Assembly (NCBI RefSeq): GCF_000154905.1
Contig: NZ_GG770539.1
Coordinates: 1,293,239 to 1,357,238, forward strand
Reading direction: 5' to 3'
Source of the DNA: Streptomyces sp. SPB074
GTDB taxonomy: Bacteria; Actinomycetota; Actinomycetes; Streptomycetales; Streptomycetaceae
DNA: 64,000 nucleotides
Made by a program: the position numbers and the translations under genes. Shown here piece by piece: positions 48,946 through 58,767 of this stretch. A model generated the notes under the pieces. The model did no database searches. It was not told the DNA's origin and saw only the letters and a program-made list of their open reading frames with translations. Positions within the stretch are counted from its first letter, which is position 1, and every line of letters starts with the position of its first letter.

Positions 48946-49802
48946 GAAGCCATCTCATTTGGGTGACTCGGTAGTCTATGAGTCATGGTGGGGCTTGTTG
49001 AGCGGCTGGTGCCGGACGAATTGTGGCAGTTGTTCCAGCGGGTGGTGCCTGAGGCGCCGTCGCGGCCGCAGGGTGGTGGTCGGCGTCGGCACGGTGACCG
49101 GGAAGTGCTGGCCGCGATCGTCTTCGTGGCCACGTCGGGTTGTACCTGGCAGCAGCTGCCTTCGGCGTCGTTCGGCCCGTCCGGAGCGACTGCCCACCGG
49201 CGGTTCTCGGAGTGGTCGAAGGCCAGGGTGTGGGCCAAGCTCCACCGCCTGGTCCTCGACGAGCTCGGTACGCGCGGGGAGCTGGACTGGTCGCGGTGCG
49301 CGATCGACTCGGTGAACATGCGGGCCTTGAAAAGGGGGACCTGACAGGTCCGAATCCTGTCGACCGGGGCAAGTACGGGTCGAAGATCCACCTGATCACC
49401 GAGCGGACCGGTCTGCCCATATCCGTCGCAATCTCCGGTGCCAACGTCCACGACAGCCAAGCCCTTATCCCGCTCGTGAAGGGCATACCGCCTATCAGCT
49501 CCCGCCGGGGCCCCCGTCGACGCCGACCCGGAAAGCTCCACGCCGACAAGGGATACGACTACCGCCACCTGCGGCAATGGCTGTCCGGACGCGGAATCCG
49601 GCATCGCATCGCCCGCAAAGGCGTCGAGACCTCGCAGCGACTCGGCCGACACCGCTGGACCATCGAACGCACCATGTCCTGGCTCGCCGGCTGCCGACGA
49701 CTCCACCGACGCTACGAACGCAAAGCCGACCACTTCCTCGCCTTCACCAGCATCGCCTGCACCCTCATCTGCTACCGCAGACTCACCAAATGAGATGACT
49801 TC
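48946..49802 (+). mobile_element. IS5-family element, 857 bp, copy 1
   Basis: Imperfect inverted ends GAAGCCATCTCATTTG / GAAGTCATCTCATTTG, with TTA at both flanks (48943-48945, 49803-49805). It is the same element as that at 60055-60911 in opposite orientation. It separates the nuclease cassette from a tRNA 3' half. Confidence 0.9.
48985..49793 (+). CDS. IS5-family transposase in two frames, copy 1
   Basis: The first part (48985-49344) has the DUF4096-type N-terminal domain (LVPDELWQLFQRVVPEAP) and the first Asp (SRCAIDSVNMRALKRG). The second part in the -1 frame has LPISVAISGANVHDS, KLHADKGYDY (second Asp) and HRWTIERTMSWLAGCRRL (final Glu). The switch lies at TTGAAAAGGGGGAC (about 49327-49340), a slippery run suited to programmed -1 frameshifting. 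The fusion is about 269 aa. The second copy has the same frames, so the shift belongs to the element. Confidence 0.87.
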
Positions 49803-49810
49803 TTAAAAGC

Positions 49811-49856
49811 TCCCGGCCCTGTGGCCGTGCGGGTTCGAGTCCCGCTCCGAGCACCA
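49811..49856 (+). tRNA. 3' half of a tRNA gene (variable arm, T arm, acceptor, CCA)
   Basis: GGCC-CTGT-GGCC looks like a long variable arm of a class II tRNA. Then a T arm GCGGG-TTCGAGT-CCCGC, acceptor strand TCCGAGC and encoded ACCA. No 5' half or anticodon arm pairs with it; IS5 copy 1 ends just before it. It is either a tRNA cut by the insertion or the att remnant of a tRNA-integrating element. The amino acid cannot be assigned. Confidence 0.55.
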
Positions 49857-49885
49857 CCCCAGAAGGACAGGCGGGCATCGTGCGG

Positions 49886-50221
49886 TCACGCGGCCGCGGG
49901 CTCGTCCTGGTGCTTGAGCCCGTCCCGCGCGGACAGGCGGTCGGCCGGGTCGAGTGTCTCCCAGTACGGGTGCGTGACCGCCTCGATCGCCAGGTGCTGG
50001 ACCTGCTCGCGCAACGCGGCGACCTCCTGCTGCTGCTCGGGCGTCCAGCCCGGCGAGGCCGGGACCGTGCGCGCCCCCGCCCAGTACCCCTCTGGCCGCT
50101 CCCATGCGTCCAGGGGGTCAACGCTGTACGGCAGCGCGTTCAGCAGAGCGCCGAGCTCGGCGCGCGCGGCAGTCAGATCACGCTGGAGGGTGAGAAGGTC
50201 GGCCGGGTAGTTGTAGCTCAC
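49886..50221 (-). CDS. Small conserved hypothetical protein of Streptomyces accessory regions
   Basis: 111 aa, soluble, acidic, mostly helical (LLTLQRDLTAARAELGALLNALPY; EQQQEVAALREQVQHLAIEAV). It resembles a short protein often seen in Streptomyces accessory DNA; the function is unknown to me. It starts ATG-S-Y-N-Y and stands alone, convergent with the tRNA remnant. Confidence 0.7.
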   Translation of the reverse strand: MSYNYPADLLTLQRDLTAARAELGALLNALPYSVDPLDAWERPEGYWAGARTVPASPGWTPEQQQEVAALREQVQHLAIEAVTHPYWETLDPADRLSARDGLKHQDEPAAA

Positions 50222-51329
50222 CTGCTCACGGTAGCCGAGCGGGAACGAACCCGGACAGCAACACGTCGGACACCCGCCACGCCCCGATCAGCCAGCGTCT
50301 GGGCGCTTCCCACGAGCTAGGTGAAGAGCTCGATACAAATCGGCTCGTGGCCGCCGAGACCGTCGAAGCCGCCTACGGCAAGGCGCCTGCCGAGCGGATC
50401 CTCGGCAGGCGGCCTCCATACCTCAGCCCCACAGTTTGCGGATGAACTCTTCCGCACACTCCACCCGCTCACGATGGAGGCCGCGGGGGTGCACGTGGGT
50501 GATCTGAGCCAAGGGCTCTCGGCGATCGCTCGGTGCGCCTCCTGCCCAAGGTCCGGTTCGCCAGGCCCACGGGTGCGTGCACGACCAGACGACCGCGTTC
50601 GCGCCCCCCGGAGTGACAAGTCCGTCAACGCCTTCGTCGGGCACGCCCGCAGGAGTCTGGCCGCAGCGAGCTGGGCGCGAGTTTCGCCCGGCTTCATCAC
50701 AGCCTCGGGCGGCCGCTCGCTCCCGCGAGGCGGAGGGGGAGGAGGGGGAGGAGGACGGCCCCTACGGGGCAGATGGGAGACGACCGGCGGGAGCGCGGGT
50801 GGCCGCAGTGGTCCGGGCGATCGTGAGGAGGCCGACGGCCGTGCGAGGCCTCTACGCCGACGTGGCCGAGGCCGAAGCCCCGGGCGGAGCGCGAGGCCTG
50901 TGCCGGGGTGCCCGCGACAGCCGGTTTCAGGCTGCTGGGACGGCTGTCGCAGAGAGACCCGGGCCGGCTGAGGTATGCGGTCGTGCGCGAAGCAGGGGAC
51001 GAGTTCGAGGTGTGCTCGCAACGGGGTGCGGACGATGAGCAGTGCCTCGTGGAGGGTCGCTGCGGCTCATTTTCCCGGTCGCGGAGATGGGCGCCGGGCC
51101 GGGATTTGTGTACCGCTGTCACGGCAGGGCGGCCCGGGCGGGTGCGTCAGCGTCGAAAGCGGGCGGCTTCCTTCGGGTGATCTTGCGATCGGGGCCGGAT
51201 GGGCTCGGTGCCGCCTCGCGGGGGTGCTTTGGGCTTTTCGCGCTGCGAGCGTCCTCGCGCGGCGAACGGGGCGCTCTCGGCGGCGGCGTGATCTCCTCCG
51301 CGGGCGTCAGTGGGTTCGAGTGCGGACGC
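50222..51329. other. 1.1 kb without a supported gene
   Basis: Open frames on both strands are Pro/Arg/Gly-rich and look like chance frames. A short segment (50430-50530) reads FADELFRTLHPLTMEAAGV in one frame and might be a relic, but I cannot place it. Confidence 0.5.
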
Positions 51330-51590
51330 TCAGGCCATCTGGAAGAGCCCGAGGGCGGGCACGAGAAAGGCGAGGATGCCCGCGAGCAGGCCGATCATCG
51401 ACCGGCGGGTGTTCTCGTTCTTGGCGAGGGCGATCGCGCTGATGACGACGGTGACGGCGCCGCCGAGGAGGCCGAAGATCGCTGTCGGGATGCCGACGAA
51501 GCCGAGGGCGACCAGGAGGAGGCTGAGGGCTCCTAGGTAGGGCGCGGGCTGCGCGTACGTCATGTCGGCGTGGGTGTCGGTGCGGCCCAT
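51330..51590 (-). CDS. Small membrane protein, two to three helices
   Basis: 86 aa from the ATG at 51590, preceded by AGGAGA at good spacing; the ATG at 51563 is an alternative. Hydrophobic segments at about 18-36, 37-55 and 65-84 with a basic turn (KNENTRRS). It resembles DUF4190-like small membrane proteins but lacks enough sequence for a sure call. Single gene, divergent from the secreted protein at 51735. Confidence 0.7.
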   Translation of the reverse strand: MGRTDTHADMTYAQPAPYLGALSLLLVALGFVGIPTAIFGLLGGAVTVVISAIALAKNENTRRSMIGLLAGILAFLVPALGLFQMA

Positions 51591-51734
51591 GGTTCTCCTG
51601 TGATTGCGATGGCTACGTGCGCGGCATACATCCGCCAGTGCCCAGCTTGCTCATAATGTCACCTTCATGCATTACGGGGGTGACCGTGCCTCGAAGGCTG
51701 GCGTGTGCCCCCTCAATCATCTGATGGGGGACGT

Positions 51735-52841
51735 ATGAAGCGTACGAGGGTGGCTGTGATGGTGTCGGGGCTCCTGGTGCCGCTGCTCTACGGGCTTGCG
51801 CCGAGCGCGGCCGAGGCGGAGGGCGGGACGCGATGGGGACGTGAGGCGGCCCTCGACCGGGTGATGCGGGCCGAGGGTTACGAGGTGGCCCGGTCCGGGC
51901 GCGGTTTCGTGGTGCGGGATTCCTCGATGTCGGACGCGGGGTTCACCACGCTCTCCGGGGAGTCCTCCGTGACGCTGGCCTGGCGGCCGTACGGCCCGGA
52001 GGTCCGCTACTCGATCGTCCGAGAAGGCAGGCAGGTGGCAACGACGGCACCGGGCGCGGGCTCCTTCACCGATACGGGGGTGCGCGGTGGCGGGGAGTAC
52101 GAGTACCAGGTCGTGCCGCTCCTGCCTCCAGGTTCGAGGGCGGCCTCGGTGGCCCGTACGTGGGGGGTGCGGGCGGTCACCCCGGCGTCGGGGTCCGTAC
52201 GGGATGTGCGGCGCGCTGCCGCGAGCCGGGCGCGCGCCGCAGCAGCGACGTCGACGACCACGGTGACATGGGTGGCGTTTATCCCACAGAAGCGCATCGA
52301 CGGCCCCCTCACGGGGTGCGAGTACAACGGTGCCAAGGTCCAGTACGGCGGCGACGGTCATGGCTTCGACTGGAAGTCGAACAAGTACCGGGCGGCCTTG
52401 AACGCCACGATCGACTGGAAGAAGAAGGGCGTCACGCAGAACCGGTCGGTCAGCGCGACGCACGTGTACGTGAAGAAGACCGGCCGGCTCCTCGGAACGA
52501 GGACGGCGAGCGCGAAGCAGCTGAGCGCACGCAAGGCGGGGTCGGGCAAGAACCGCGTCGATGTCCGCATGGTCCTGCACGCCACCAACCCGTTCTGCGA
52601 GGGGCTGGGCAGCATCAAGGGCGCGATCGACGGGGCGCTGACCATGGAGGTGGGCAAGGGCGGCACCTGGGCCATCCGCTCCGGTGAGCACCGACTCATG
52701 CCGAACCACCACATTTACATTTACAACGGCGGCAAAGTAACGGACGTGTACAAGCGCCGGTACGCGAACCTGACTTGCCTCGTTGGCAGCGCGACGTGCG
52801 ACCTCGCGAAGCTCGCCGGGAGGCGCGGCACCTTCCGCTAG
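51735..52841 (+). CDS. Secreted protein, DUF3238-like
   Basis: 368 aa from the ATG at 51735. Signal peptide (about 1-29, SGLLVPLLYGLAPSAAEA). Residues about 70-150 look like a fibronectin type III or similar beta domain (TLAWRPYGPEVRYSIVREG). From about 185 the sequence (VTWVAFIPQKRIDGPL; YGGDGHGFDWKSNKYRAAL; PNHHIYIY near the end) resembles secreted DUF3238-type proteins of Gram-positive bacteria, of unknown function. Two Cys pairs may form disulfides outside the cell. Followed by a strong terminator. Confidence 0.7.
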   Translation: MKRTRVAVMVSGLLVPLLYGLAPSAAEAEGGTRWGREAALDRVMRAEGYEVARSGRGFVVRDSSMSDAGFTTLSGESSVTLAWRPYGPEVRYSIVREGRQVATTAPGAGSFTDTGVRGGGEYEYQVVPLLPPGSRAASVARTWGVRAVTPASGSVRDVRRAAASRARAAAATSTTTVTWVAFIPQKRIDGPLTGCEYNGAKVQYGGDGHGFDWKSNKYRAALNATIDWKKKGVTQNRSVSATHVYVKKTGRLLGTRTASAKQLSARKAGSGKNRVDVRMVLHATNPFCEGLGSIKGAIDGALTMEVGKGGTWAIRSGEHRLMPNHHIYIYNGGKVTDVYKRRYANLTCLVGSATCDLAKLAGRRGTFR

Positions 52842-52877
52842 CCGATGCGCCCGTTCGAGGGGGAACGAGCGGCCCGG

Positions 52878-52918
52878 GAGCCCCGGGCGAAGGCCGTCAC
52901 GCTCTTCGCCCGGGGCTC
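52878..52918 (+). terminator. Terminator hairpin, 15-base perfect stem
   Basis: GAGCCCCGGGCGAAG pairs with its complement over an 11-base loop, 36 bases after the secreted protein gene. The rest of 52842-53458 holds no gene I can support. Confidence 0.85.
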
Positions 52919-53458
52919 TCGGAGCGTACGCGGTGGGCCCGGGCCACCGGGGAGATCGCGAAGATCCAGATCGACGAGTGCAGGAGGGACGATCCAGAAT
53001 CTGCACCTGTGCGTGGAACGGAAGGTACCGATGAGCAGCGCGAGCTCGAACCTGGCGAATCCGCCCGTCGATGCGACACCCGCGCCCGTCGCCGTCGCGC
53101 CCGAGGAGCCTGGTCGAACTCGTCCGTGACGGGGGGACGGCCGACTGGGCCACAGGCCCTGGGCCCCGTCGCCTTGGCCGTTTGCCTCGCCTCCGTATCC
53201 ACGCGGACCCCCTCGGACGCGGCGCCCACGAGGCGGAGCTGGCTGTGCTGCTTGGAGCGGCACAGTCGGAGTGCGCGCGTCCGCTGCCGACGTCCAGGTG
53301 CAAGCCATCCAAGGTGGTGGTCCAGGAGGCCGTGAGCGGATCGAGGGGCGTATCGGCGAGACAGGCTGTTCCAGAAGGGCAGGTAGGCGCAAGGCGGCAT
53401 GTACACGGGCTCGGACGATTCACGCACCCTGCCCGACCTCGGCCGTTAGAGTGCCCGC

Positions 53459-54631
53459 GTGGCTACTTCCTCTCAACCTCCGGCCGTCTTCCGCCTGATC
53501 GTCACGGGGGGCGGTACGGGCGGGCACACCTATCCGGCTCTCACCGCGGTTCGTACGTTGCGCGAGCGGTTGATGAGGCAGGGGCGTTCCCTGGACGTGT
53601 TGTGGATCGGAAGTGCCGACAGTCTGGAGGCGCGCGTCGCCGATGCGGAGGGGATCGCCTTCACGGCGGTGGCCACCGGGAAGGTGAGGCGTTCCTCGAA
53701 TCCGTTGAGGATGGTTTCGCCAGCGAATGTGCGGGACATGGCGCGGGTCCCCCTGGGGGTGGCCCAGGCGCGCAAGGCCGTCGCGCACTTCGAGGCGCAC
53801 GTGGTGCTGGCCACGGGCGGGTACGTGGCCGTGCCGACCGGGTTGGCAGCCCGGATGTTGAAGGTCCCTCTGGTGCTCCATGAACAGACCGTGCGGCTGG
53901 GGCTCGCCAACCGCAGGCTCGCCGGTAGCGCCTCGCGGATCGCCGTGTCCTCGGAGTCAACCCTGCCGCTGCTGCCCGTGAGCGTTCGCGCGCTCGCGGT
54001 CGTGACCGGGGACCCGGTGCGGCCCGAGGTGCTGAGTGGGCACGCGGACAAGGCCCTGGTCGCCCTGGGACTTGCCTTCGACCGGACGTTGCCCACGGTG
54101 TACGTGACCGGAGGGGCGCAGGGGTCGCAGCAGATCAATGACGTGGTGGGCGGTGAGTTGGCGTGGCTGCTGGAGCGTGCCAACGTGCTGCACCAGTGCG
54201 GGGCGTCCCATTACGAGGCGCTGGCCGCGCGCGCGGCGGCGCTTCCTGGTCGCCTCGGGATGCGGTACCACGTGACGCCGTTTGTCGGGGCGGAGTTGCC
54301 CGATGTGCTGGCCCTGGCGGATCTGGTGATCTCGCGCAGCGGGGCGGGCACGCTCGCCGAGTTGACCGCCCTGGGCAAGCCCGCCGTGTTCGTGCCGTTG
54401 GCGTCGGCGGCCGGGAACGAGCAGGCGCACAACGCCCGGCGCTTGGAGGAGTCCGGCGCGGCCGTCGCGCTCGTGGGGGATGTCAACGGTGAGCGTCTTC
54501 GCTCGGCGGTGGCGCCGCTGCTGGAAGACCCGGTACGCAGGGAGGCCATGGGGGCGGCGGCGCGGGCGCAGGGGCGCCCGGACGCGGCGGACAGGTTGGT
54601 GGAGATTCTGCTGGCCGCCGCATCCGGGTGA
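53459..54631 (+). CDS. MurG-like glycosyltransferase (GT28), paralogue outside the dcw cluster
   Basis: 390 aa from a GTG. The N-terminal Rossmann domain has the MurG loop VTGGGTGGHTYPAL and VLATGGYVAVP; the C-terminal domain has VTGGAQGSQQIN, the donor-binding VISRSGAGTLAELTALGKPA and NEQAHNARRLEE. MurG moves GlcNAc from UDP-GlcNAc to lipid I at the membrane. Here no cell-division or Mur genes are nearby. The neighbours are a DegT aminotransferase remnant (convergent, 14 bases away), TPR regulators and a MurA-like remnant, so a role in a specialised sugar or nucleoside metabolite is more likely than in peptidoglycan. The substrate is unknown. The frame is intact, although most neighbours are broken. 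Confidence 0.88.
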   Translation: MATSSQPPAVFRLIVTGGGTGGHTYPALTAVRTLRERLMRQGRSLDVLWIGSADSLEARVADAEGIAFTAVATGKVRRSSNPLRMVSPANVRDMARVPLGVAQARKAVAHFEAHVVLATGGYVAVPTGLAARMLKVPLVLHEQTVRLGLANRRLAGSASRIAVSSESTLPLLPVSVRALAVVTGDPVRPEVLSGHADKALVALGLAFDRTLPTVYVTGGAQGSQQINDVVGGELAWLLERANVLHQCGASHYEALAARAAALPGRLGMRYHVTPFVGAELPDVLALADLVISRSGAGTLAELTALGKPAVFVPLASAAGNEQAHNARRLEESGAAVALVGDVNGERLRSAVAPLLEDPVRREAMGAAARAQGRPDAADRLVEILLAAASG

Positions 54632-54645
54632 TTGCCCGGTCCTGC

Positions 54646-55224
54646 TTACGTACCGCTGGGAGCCGTGGTGACCGCGTCGCGTACGGCGCGTACGACGTGG
54701 GCGATGTCGTCCTTGGTGAGGTACGGGTGGAAGGGCAGGCTCAGGATCTCCGCGCTGGTCCGCTCGGTGGCGGGCAGCGGCCGGTGCCAGGGCGCGAAGG
54801 CCGGCTGGAGGTGGTTGGGCGGGTAGTGGACGCCCGCGCAGATGTGCGCCGTGCGCAGGCGCGCGAAGACCTTGTCCTGGCGCGGTATGAGGATCTGGCA
54901 CAGGTGCGGGACCGCGCGGTCGATGTCGACGTCGATGAGGGTCGCGTCTGGCACGTCGGTGAGGGCGGCGCGGTAGGTGCGCCACAGGCTGCGGCGGGTT
55001 GCGGCGGTCTTGTCGAAGTGGCCGAGCTGCGCGAGCCCGATCGCGGCGTTGAGGGCGGAGAGCTGGTAGCGCAGGCCGAAGCCGTTGACGTGGTAGGTGG
55101 TGCTCTCGGCTCGCTCGCCCTGGGACTCTTCGACGCCGAGCAGGCGCAGGCGGCGCAAGACGCGCGTCTCCTCGGGGAACGTACCCGGTTCCGCGAAGGC
55201 GTGCTCGTTCGCGAAATTGACGCA
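54646..55224 (-). pseudogene. DegT/DnrJ/EryC1-type aminotransferase, C-terminal half only
   Basis: About 190 codons: NEHAFAEPGTFPEETRVLRR, then HVNGFGLRYQLSALNAAIG (the conserved N-G-F-G-x-R-Y/R-x-S-x-x-x-A block), LIPRQDKVFARLRTAHICAG and LSLPFHPYLTKDDIAHVVR. The N-terminal half with the PLP Lys is missing; at about 55224 the sequence joins a TPR regulator fragment on the other strand. These PLP enzymes transaminate sugar nucleotides in antibiotic and surface-sugar pathways. An ATG at 55158 makes an ORF but no active enzyme. Confidence 0.8.
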
Positions 55225-55687
55225 GGTGCGTGCTCACGCCCGTGCCGGGTCGACGCGTGAGGCGACGGCCGCGCTCGTCCTCACAGAGAACCTGCTCGAC
55301 CAGGCGCGGACGAGTCCCGCCCCGGCGCGGATGGCCTACTACACGCACATGCGTCTGGCCACCGACGCCACGGAGATCTACCGCGACCTGGCACGCCCTC
55401 GTGACGCGCTCGCCTGGAGCCGGCGGGCGCAGACCATGCCGTCCGCGCGCTACAGGCGCGCGGTGCGCATCCGCCTCGCAGTCCAGGCGTCCGCGCACCT
55501 TCACAACGGCGACCTGGACCAGTCCCTCGCGGTCGCCGGCCGCTCGGTGGACCTCCTCTCGCAGGTCCGCTCCGCAAGGCCCATGGTATGTGCACGACCT
55601 GACGTGCGCGCTGGGGCCCCACAGGGGGGACAAGCGCGTTGCCGCGTTCGCCGAGCGCACTCGGCACGCCCTGGCCGTCGCGAGCTG
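55220..55687 (+). pseudogene. C-terminal TPR fragment of an XRE-type regulator, frameshifted
   Basis: Helical repeats (RMAYYTHMRLATDATEIYRD; NGDLDQSLAVAGRSVDLLSQ) typical of the TPR half of Streptomyces XRE-TPR regulators, then a frame change near 55575 and the usual end (YVHDLTCALGP to RTRHALAVAS). The DNA-binding half is absent. Confidence 0.5.
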
Positions 55688-55739
55688 AGCACCGGCCGCC
55701 TTCCCGTTGGTACATGCGTGCTGGCCGCTCTCGCCCCTC

Positions 55740-56497
55740 GGCGGCCGACACATCGCGGGCAGGAGAGACGACGCATCGGCGCACGCTGTTGGCTGTTGCG
55801 GCAACGGCAACGGGAGCGGGGGCGAGGCTGATCGGCGCGCCCGTCGTCGCCGCTCCCCCACCGGCCGTCCGCCCAGCGCCCGTGCGCGACCTTCGTCGCG
55901 GCCTCGGAGAAGTACAGAGATTTTTTATCCGCGTGCGCTACCCGATGCTCGCGGGAATGCTGCCGCATCTCATCGCCGTCGCGGAGGTCTCGCGGGAGAG
56001 CAGCGGAGGGCGCTCGGGAGCGCGCAGGCCGCCGTCGCCCGCCCGTACATCCTGGCCCGTCAAGCAGCAGTCGGGCGAAGCGGGAGCCCTCGCTGACCGG
56101 GCGCTGAAAGCGACGCGTGCCTCGGGCAACCCTCTGGTCCTCGCGGACGCGGCCCGGGCCATGGCCTCACGTGGCGGTGCAGCGGGCGCGCCGCACGGCC
56201 GTCGGCCTCCTCGCCCGTACCGCGACCGGGCTCGACCCGGTGACGTGCACCGGCACGACCGGGTCCTCGGCCCGCACAAGCCTGTTCCTGAGCGCCGGAT
56301 ACAGCGCGGCGGCCGCCGGTCGCCGCGCCTTCGCCCTGGACGTAGTCCAGGATGCCGTAGAGATCGGGGGCCACCTCGCCCTCGCTGGCCACGCGGTGAA
56401 GCCGGGCCTGTTCACCATTACGCCCACGCACGACGAGGTCGCGCTCGACCACGTCGGCACCCTGACCGTTCTCGGTTCCCCCGACGAAGTCGTGGCC
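55740..56497 (+). pseudogene. Second decayed TPR regulator fragment, in several frames
   Basis: Pieces in different frames resemble the middle of XRE-TPR regulators: YPMLAGMLPHLIAVAEVSRE, then AVARPYILARQAAV, then GEAGALADRALKATRASGNP. At least two frameshifts. It ends where an IS5 element begins (56500). The short frame at 58369-58608 on the far side of the IS pair may be its C-terminus. Confidence 0.4.
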
Positions 56498-56499
56498 TA

Positions 56500-57391
56500 G
56501 GCGGTGTCTTCAAATGTCACGCCCACATCAGGAGCGAGGCGAGGGTGACGGCTGCGTGATAGGACTCGGCGGTCTTGTCGTAGCGGGTTGCGATGCCGCG
56601 CCACTGCTTCAAGCGGTTGAAGCACCGTTCGACCACGTTGCGCTGCTTGTAGAGCTGCTTGTCGAAGATCGGCGGGCGGCCGCCCCGGCTGCCGCGCCGG
56701 AGCCGGTTGCGTATCTGGTCGGCACGCTCGGGGATGGTGTGGCTGATGCCTCGGTGTCGCAGCCAGGCGCGTATCGCGCGGGAGCTGTAGCCCTTGTCGC
56801 CCAGCACGTGCGCGGGCCTCGTCCGGGGGCGGCCCGGGCCGACGCGCGGCACCCTGATCGCTTCCATCACGGCGGCGAACTGGGTGCAGTCGTTGGTGTT
56901 GCCACTCGTGAGGACAAAGGCGAGCGGGCGTCCGAAGGCGTCGCAGACCAGGTGGATCTTGCTGGTCAGCCCACCTCGGGAGCGTCCGAGTGCCCGGTCG
57001 CGGTGCCCCCTTTTCGGGCCCCGGCCGCATGCTGGTGGGCGCGTACGACGGTGGAGTCGACCGACACCAGCCAGCCGACCTCTCCTGCCGCGTCCGAGCG
57101 GGCCTGTGCGGCCTGGAGCATCCGTTCGAAGGTGCCGTCCAGGGCCCACCGGCGGAAACGGGTGTGCAAGGTGTGCCAGGAGCCGTACCGCTCGGGCACA
57201 TCTCGCCAGGCCGTGCCCGTCCGGAACTTCCACACGATCCCGTTGAGCACGGTCCGGTCGTCCAAGCGCTTCCGCCCACGAGAAGCCCCGGGCAACAGCG
57301 GACGGAGGAACTCCCACTCCGCATCGGACAATTCATGACGACGTATCATCCGACCATGATCCACCACTCAAGATCAATTGAAGACAGGCCC
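56500..57391 (-). mobile_element. IS5-family element, 892 bp
   Basis: Ends GGCGGTGTCTTCAAATG / GGGCCTGTCTTCAATTG, flanked by TA on both sides (56498-56499, 57392-57393). A second IS5-family element follows only three bases later, so the two inserted at one hot spot. Confidence 0.87.
56517..57350 (-). CDS. IS5-family transposase in two frames
   Basis: The first part starts at the ATG 57350 (MIRRHELSDAEWEFLRPLL) and holds the first Asp (LVSVDSTVVRAHQHAAGA). The rest is in the -1 frame (SRGGLTSKIHLVCD, LGDKGYSSRAIRAWL with the second Asp, NVVERCFNRLKQWRG with Glu). The shift is at GAAAAGGGGGCAC (about 57004-57016), the same A4G5 slippery run as in the 857-bp IS5 copies. About 278 aa in total. 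Confidence 0.87.
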
Positions 57392-57394
57392 TAA

Positions 57395-58350
57395 GGGCGT
57401 CCGCCGGTAGGTCATCGGATCCGTGGGCTTTGAGGGCGGGTGTTCCAGCGGTAGAGGGTCCAGGCGTGTCGGATCAGGCTGCGGAGGGTGATGAGGGTGG
57501 CTGCCAGGGCGAGGTAGAACTCGACGGCTGCTTTCCGGCGTTCGGTGCAGCGCCGGAGTTTGCCGAAGTTGTTCATCCAGGAGTTCGTGCGCTCGACGAC
57601 CCACCGGCCTCCGGTCTGGATCGGGGTCTTCGCGCCGCGCGGGGCGATACGGGCGTCGATCTTCCGGCTTGCCAGGTCATCGTGGACGATCCGGTAGTCG
57701 TAGCCGGCGTCCAGGGCGAGACGTGGATGCTCAGGCAATGGTCCGAGGGCCTGTTCGAGCGCGGTGAAGCGGTCGAGGGTGGTGGGCAGCAGGGTGTGGT
57801 CGGGGGTGTTGGCCGGTGCCGGCTCGGTGATCAGGGGTATGCCGGAGCCGTCGGTCAACTGTGAGCGTTTCAGCCCGAGTTTGGCGCGGTCGACGGGGCT
57901 TTTGCCGGCGCATTCACCACCGCTGGGTGCCTTGGTGAGGCAGCCGTCGGCGCTCAGGTGGTCGAGTTCGAGGCCGATCATGCGGTCGTATGCGGCGAGC
58001 GCGAGCAGCCGCAGGCTCTCCATCACGCCGTGAGCGATCCACTCGTCGCGGCGTCTGCGCAAGGTGGTGGCCGAGCAGTGCTCGTCGGCGGCACGTTCGT
58101 ATCCGCAACCGAAGACCAGGACCTGCACCAGCCGGTCGAAGACAACGGCGTCGCTGATCCGGGGGTTGTGACAGCCCAGGGGGTGCTTGTCCTCGTGCAC
58201 GGGCAGGAGCGCGAGGAACTGGTCACGGATCGGGTCGAGAATGCATGATGGAACGGCAGGCACGGATCCCCCATGATCGTGAAGCGTAGAGAACTCCATG
58301 ATCGGGTGGACCGTGCCTGCCTTGCTACCAGCACCTACCGGCGGACGCCC
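57395..58350 (-). mobile_element. IS5-family (ISL2-like) element, 956 bp
   Basis: Terminal inverted repeats read GGGCGTCCGCCGGTAGGT at both ends, with TAA at both flanks (57392-57394, 58351-58353). Immediately adjacent to the 892-bp element. Confidence 0.88.
57412..58263 (-). CDS. IS5-family transposase, single frame
   Basis: 283 aa from the GTG at 58263, with GGGGGAT just upstream; the ORF extends to 58785 but that lies outside the element. DUF4096-like N-terminus, first Asp in LELDHLSADGCLTKAP, second in LALDAGYDYRIV, Glu in GGRWVVERTNSWMNNFGKLRR. Unlike the neighbouring IS5 elements it needs no frameshift. Intact. Confidence 0.88.
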   Translation of the reverse strand: MPAVPSCILDPIRDQFLALLPVHEDKHPLGCHNPRISDAVVFDRLVQVLVFGCGYERAADEHCSATTLRRRRDEWIAHGVMESLRLLALAAYDRMIGLELDHLSADGCLTKAPSGGECAGKSPVDRAKLGLKRSQLTDGSGIPLITEPAPANTPDHTLLPTTLDRFTALEQALGPLPEHPRLALDAGYDYRIVHDDLASRKIDARIAPRGAKTPIQTGGRWVVERTNSWMNNFGKLRRCTERRKAAVEFYLALAATLITLRSLIRHAWTLYRWNTRPQSPRIR

Positions 58351-58368
58351 TAAGCGCGCCGAGTACGC

Positions 58369-58608
58369 GTGCAGCGCCTCGCGAACACAGAGCGGGTCGC
58401 CCGCTATTGCCGCGATACCGCCCGCCCGTGGAGCGACCTCAAGCACCGGCGCCGCACCTTCGCCGCGCTGGGCTCCCCTGAACGCACCCCTCCCGAGAAC
58501 GCACGGCGCCCTGCGGTACGCGCCATCACCGCAGCCCTCCTCGCCGACGGGCCACCGCTTCCCGGGCTTCGCGATTTCGCCGCTCGCACCGGGGCCGCCA
58601 CCGCCTGA
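58369..58608 (+). pseudogene. Short C-terminal fragment, possibly of the interrupted TPR regulator
   Basis: About 79 codons ending LPGLRDFAARTGAATA, reminiscent of the last residues of Streptomyces TPR regulators. It starts just right of the IS5 pair, so the elements at 56500-58350 may have split one gene. Weak call. Confidence 0.3.
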
Positions 58609-58767
58609 CGCCTGCGCGACCTCACTCATTCGGGTGCACATGGTCCGGCCCTGCCCGACGAGGCATCCCCGTGCCGGGCCTGCGCTGCACGTTCGGGAAC
58701 AGGTGCGGGCCCGTTCCCTCTCGGCGCACGGTGCGTACCCGGCCCATCGCTGTACGAAGATGCCCGG

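Noticed and set aside
50317-51021. Overlapping ORFs on both strands near 50.3-51 kb
   Set aside because: Pro/Arg/Gly-rich low-complexity products with no conserved motif.
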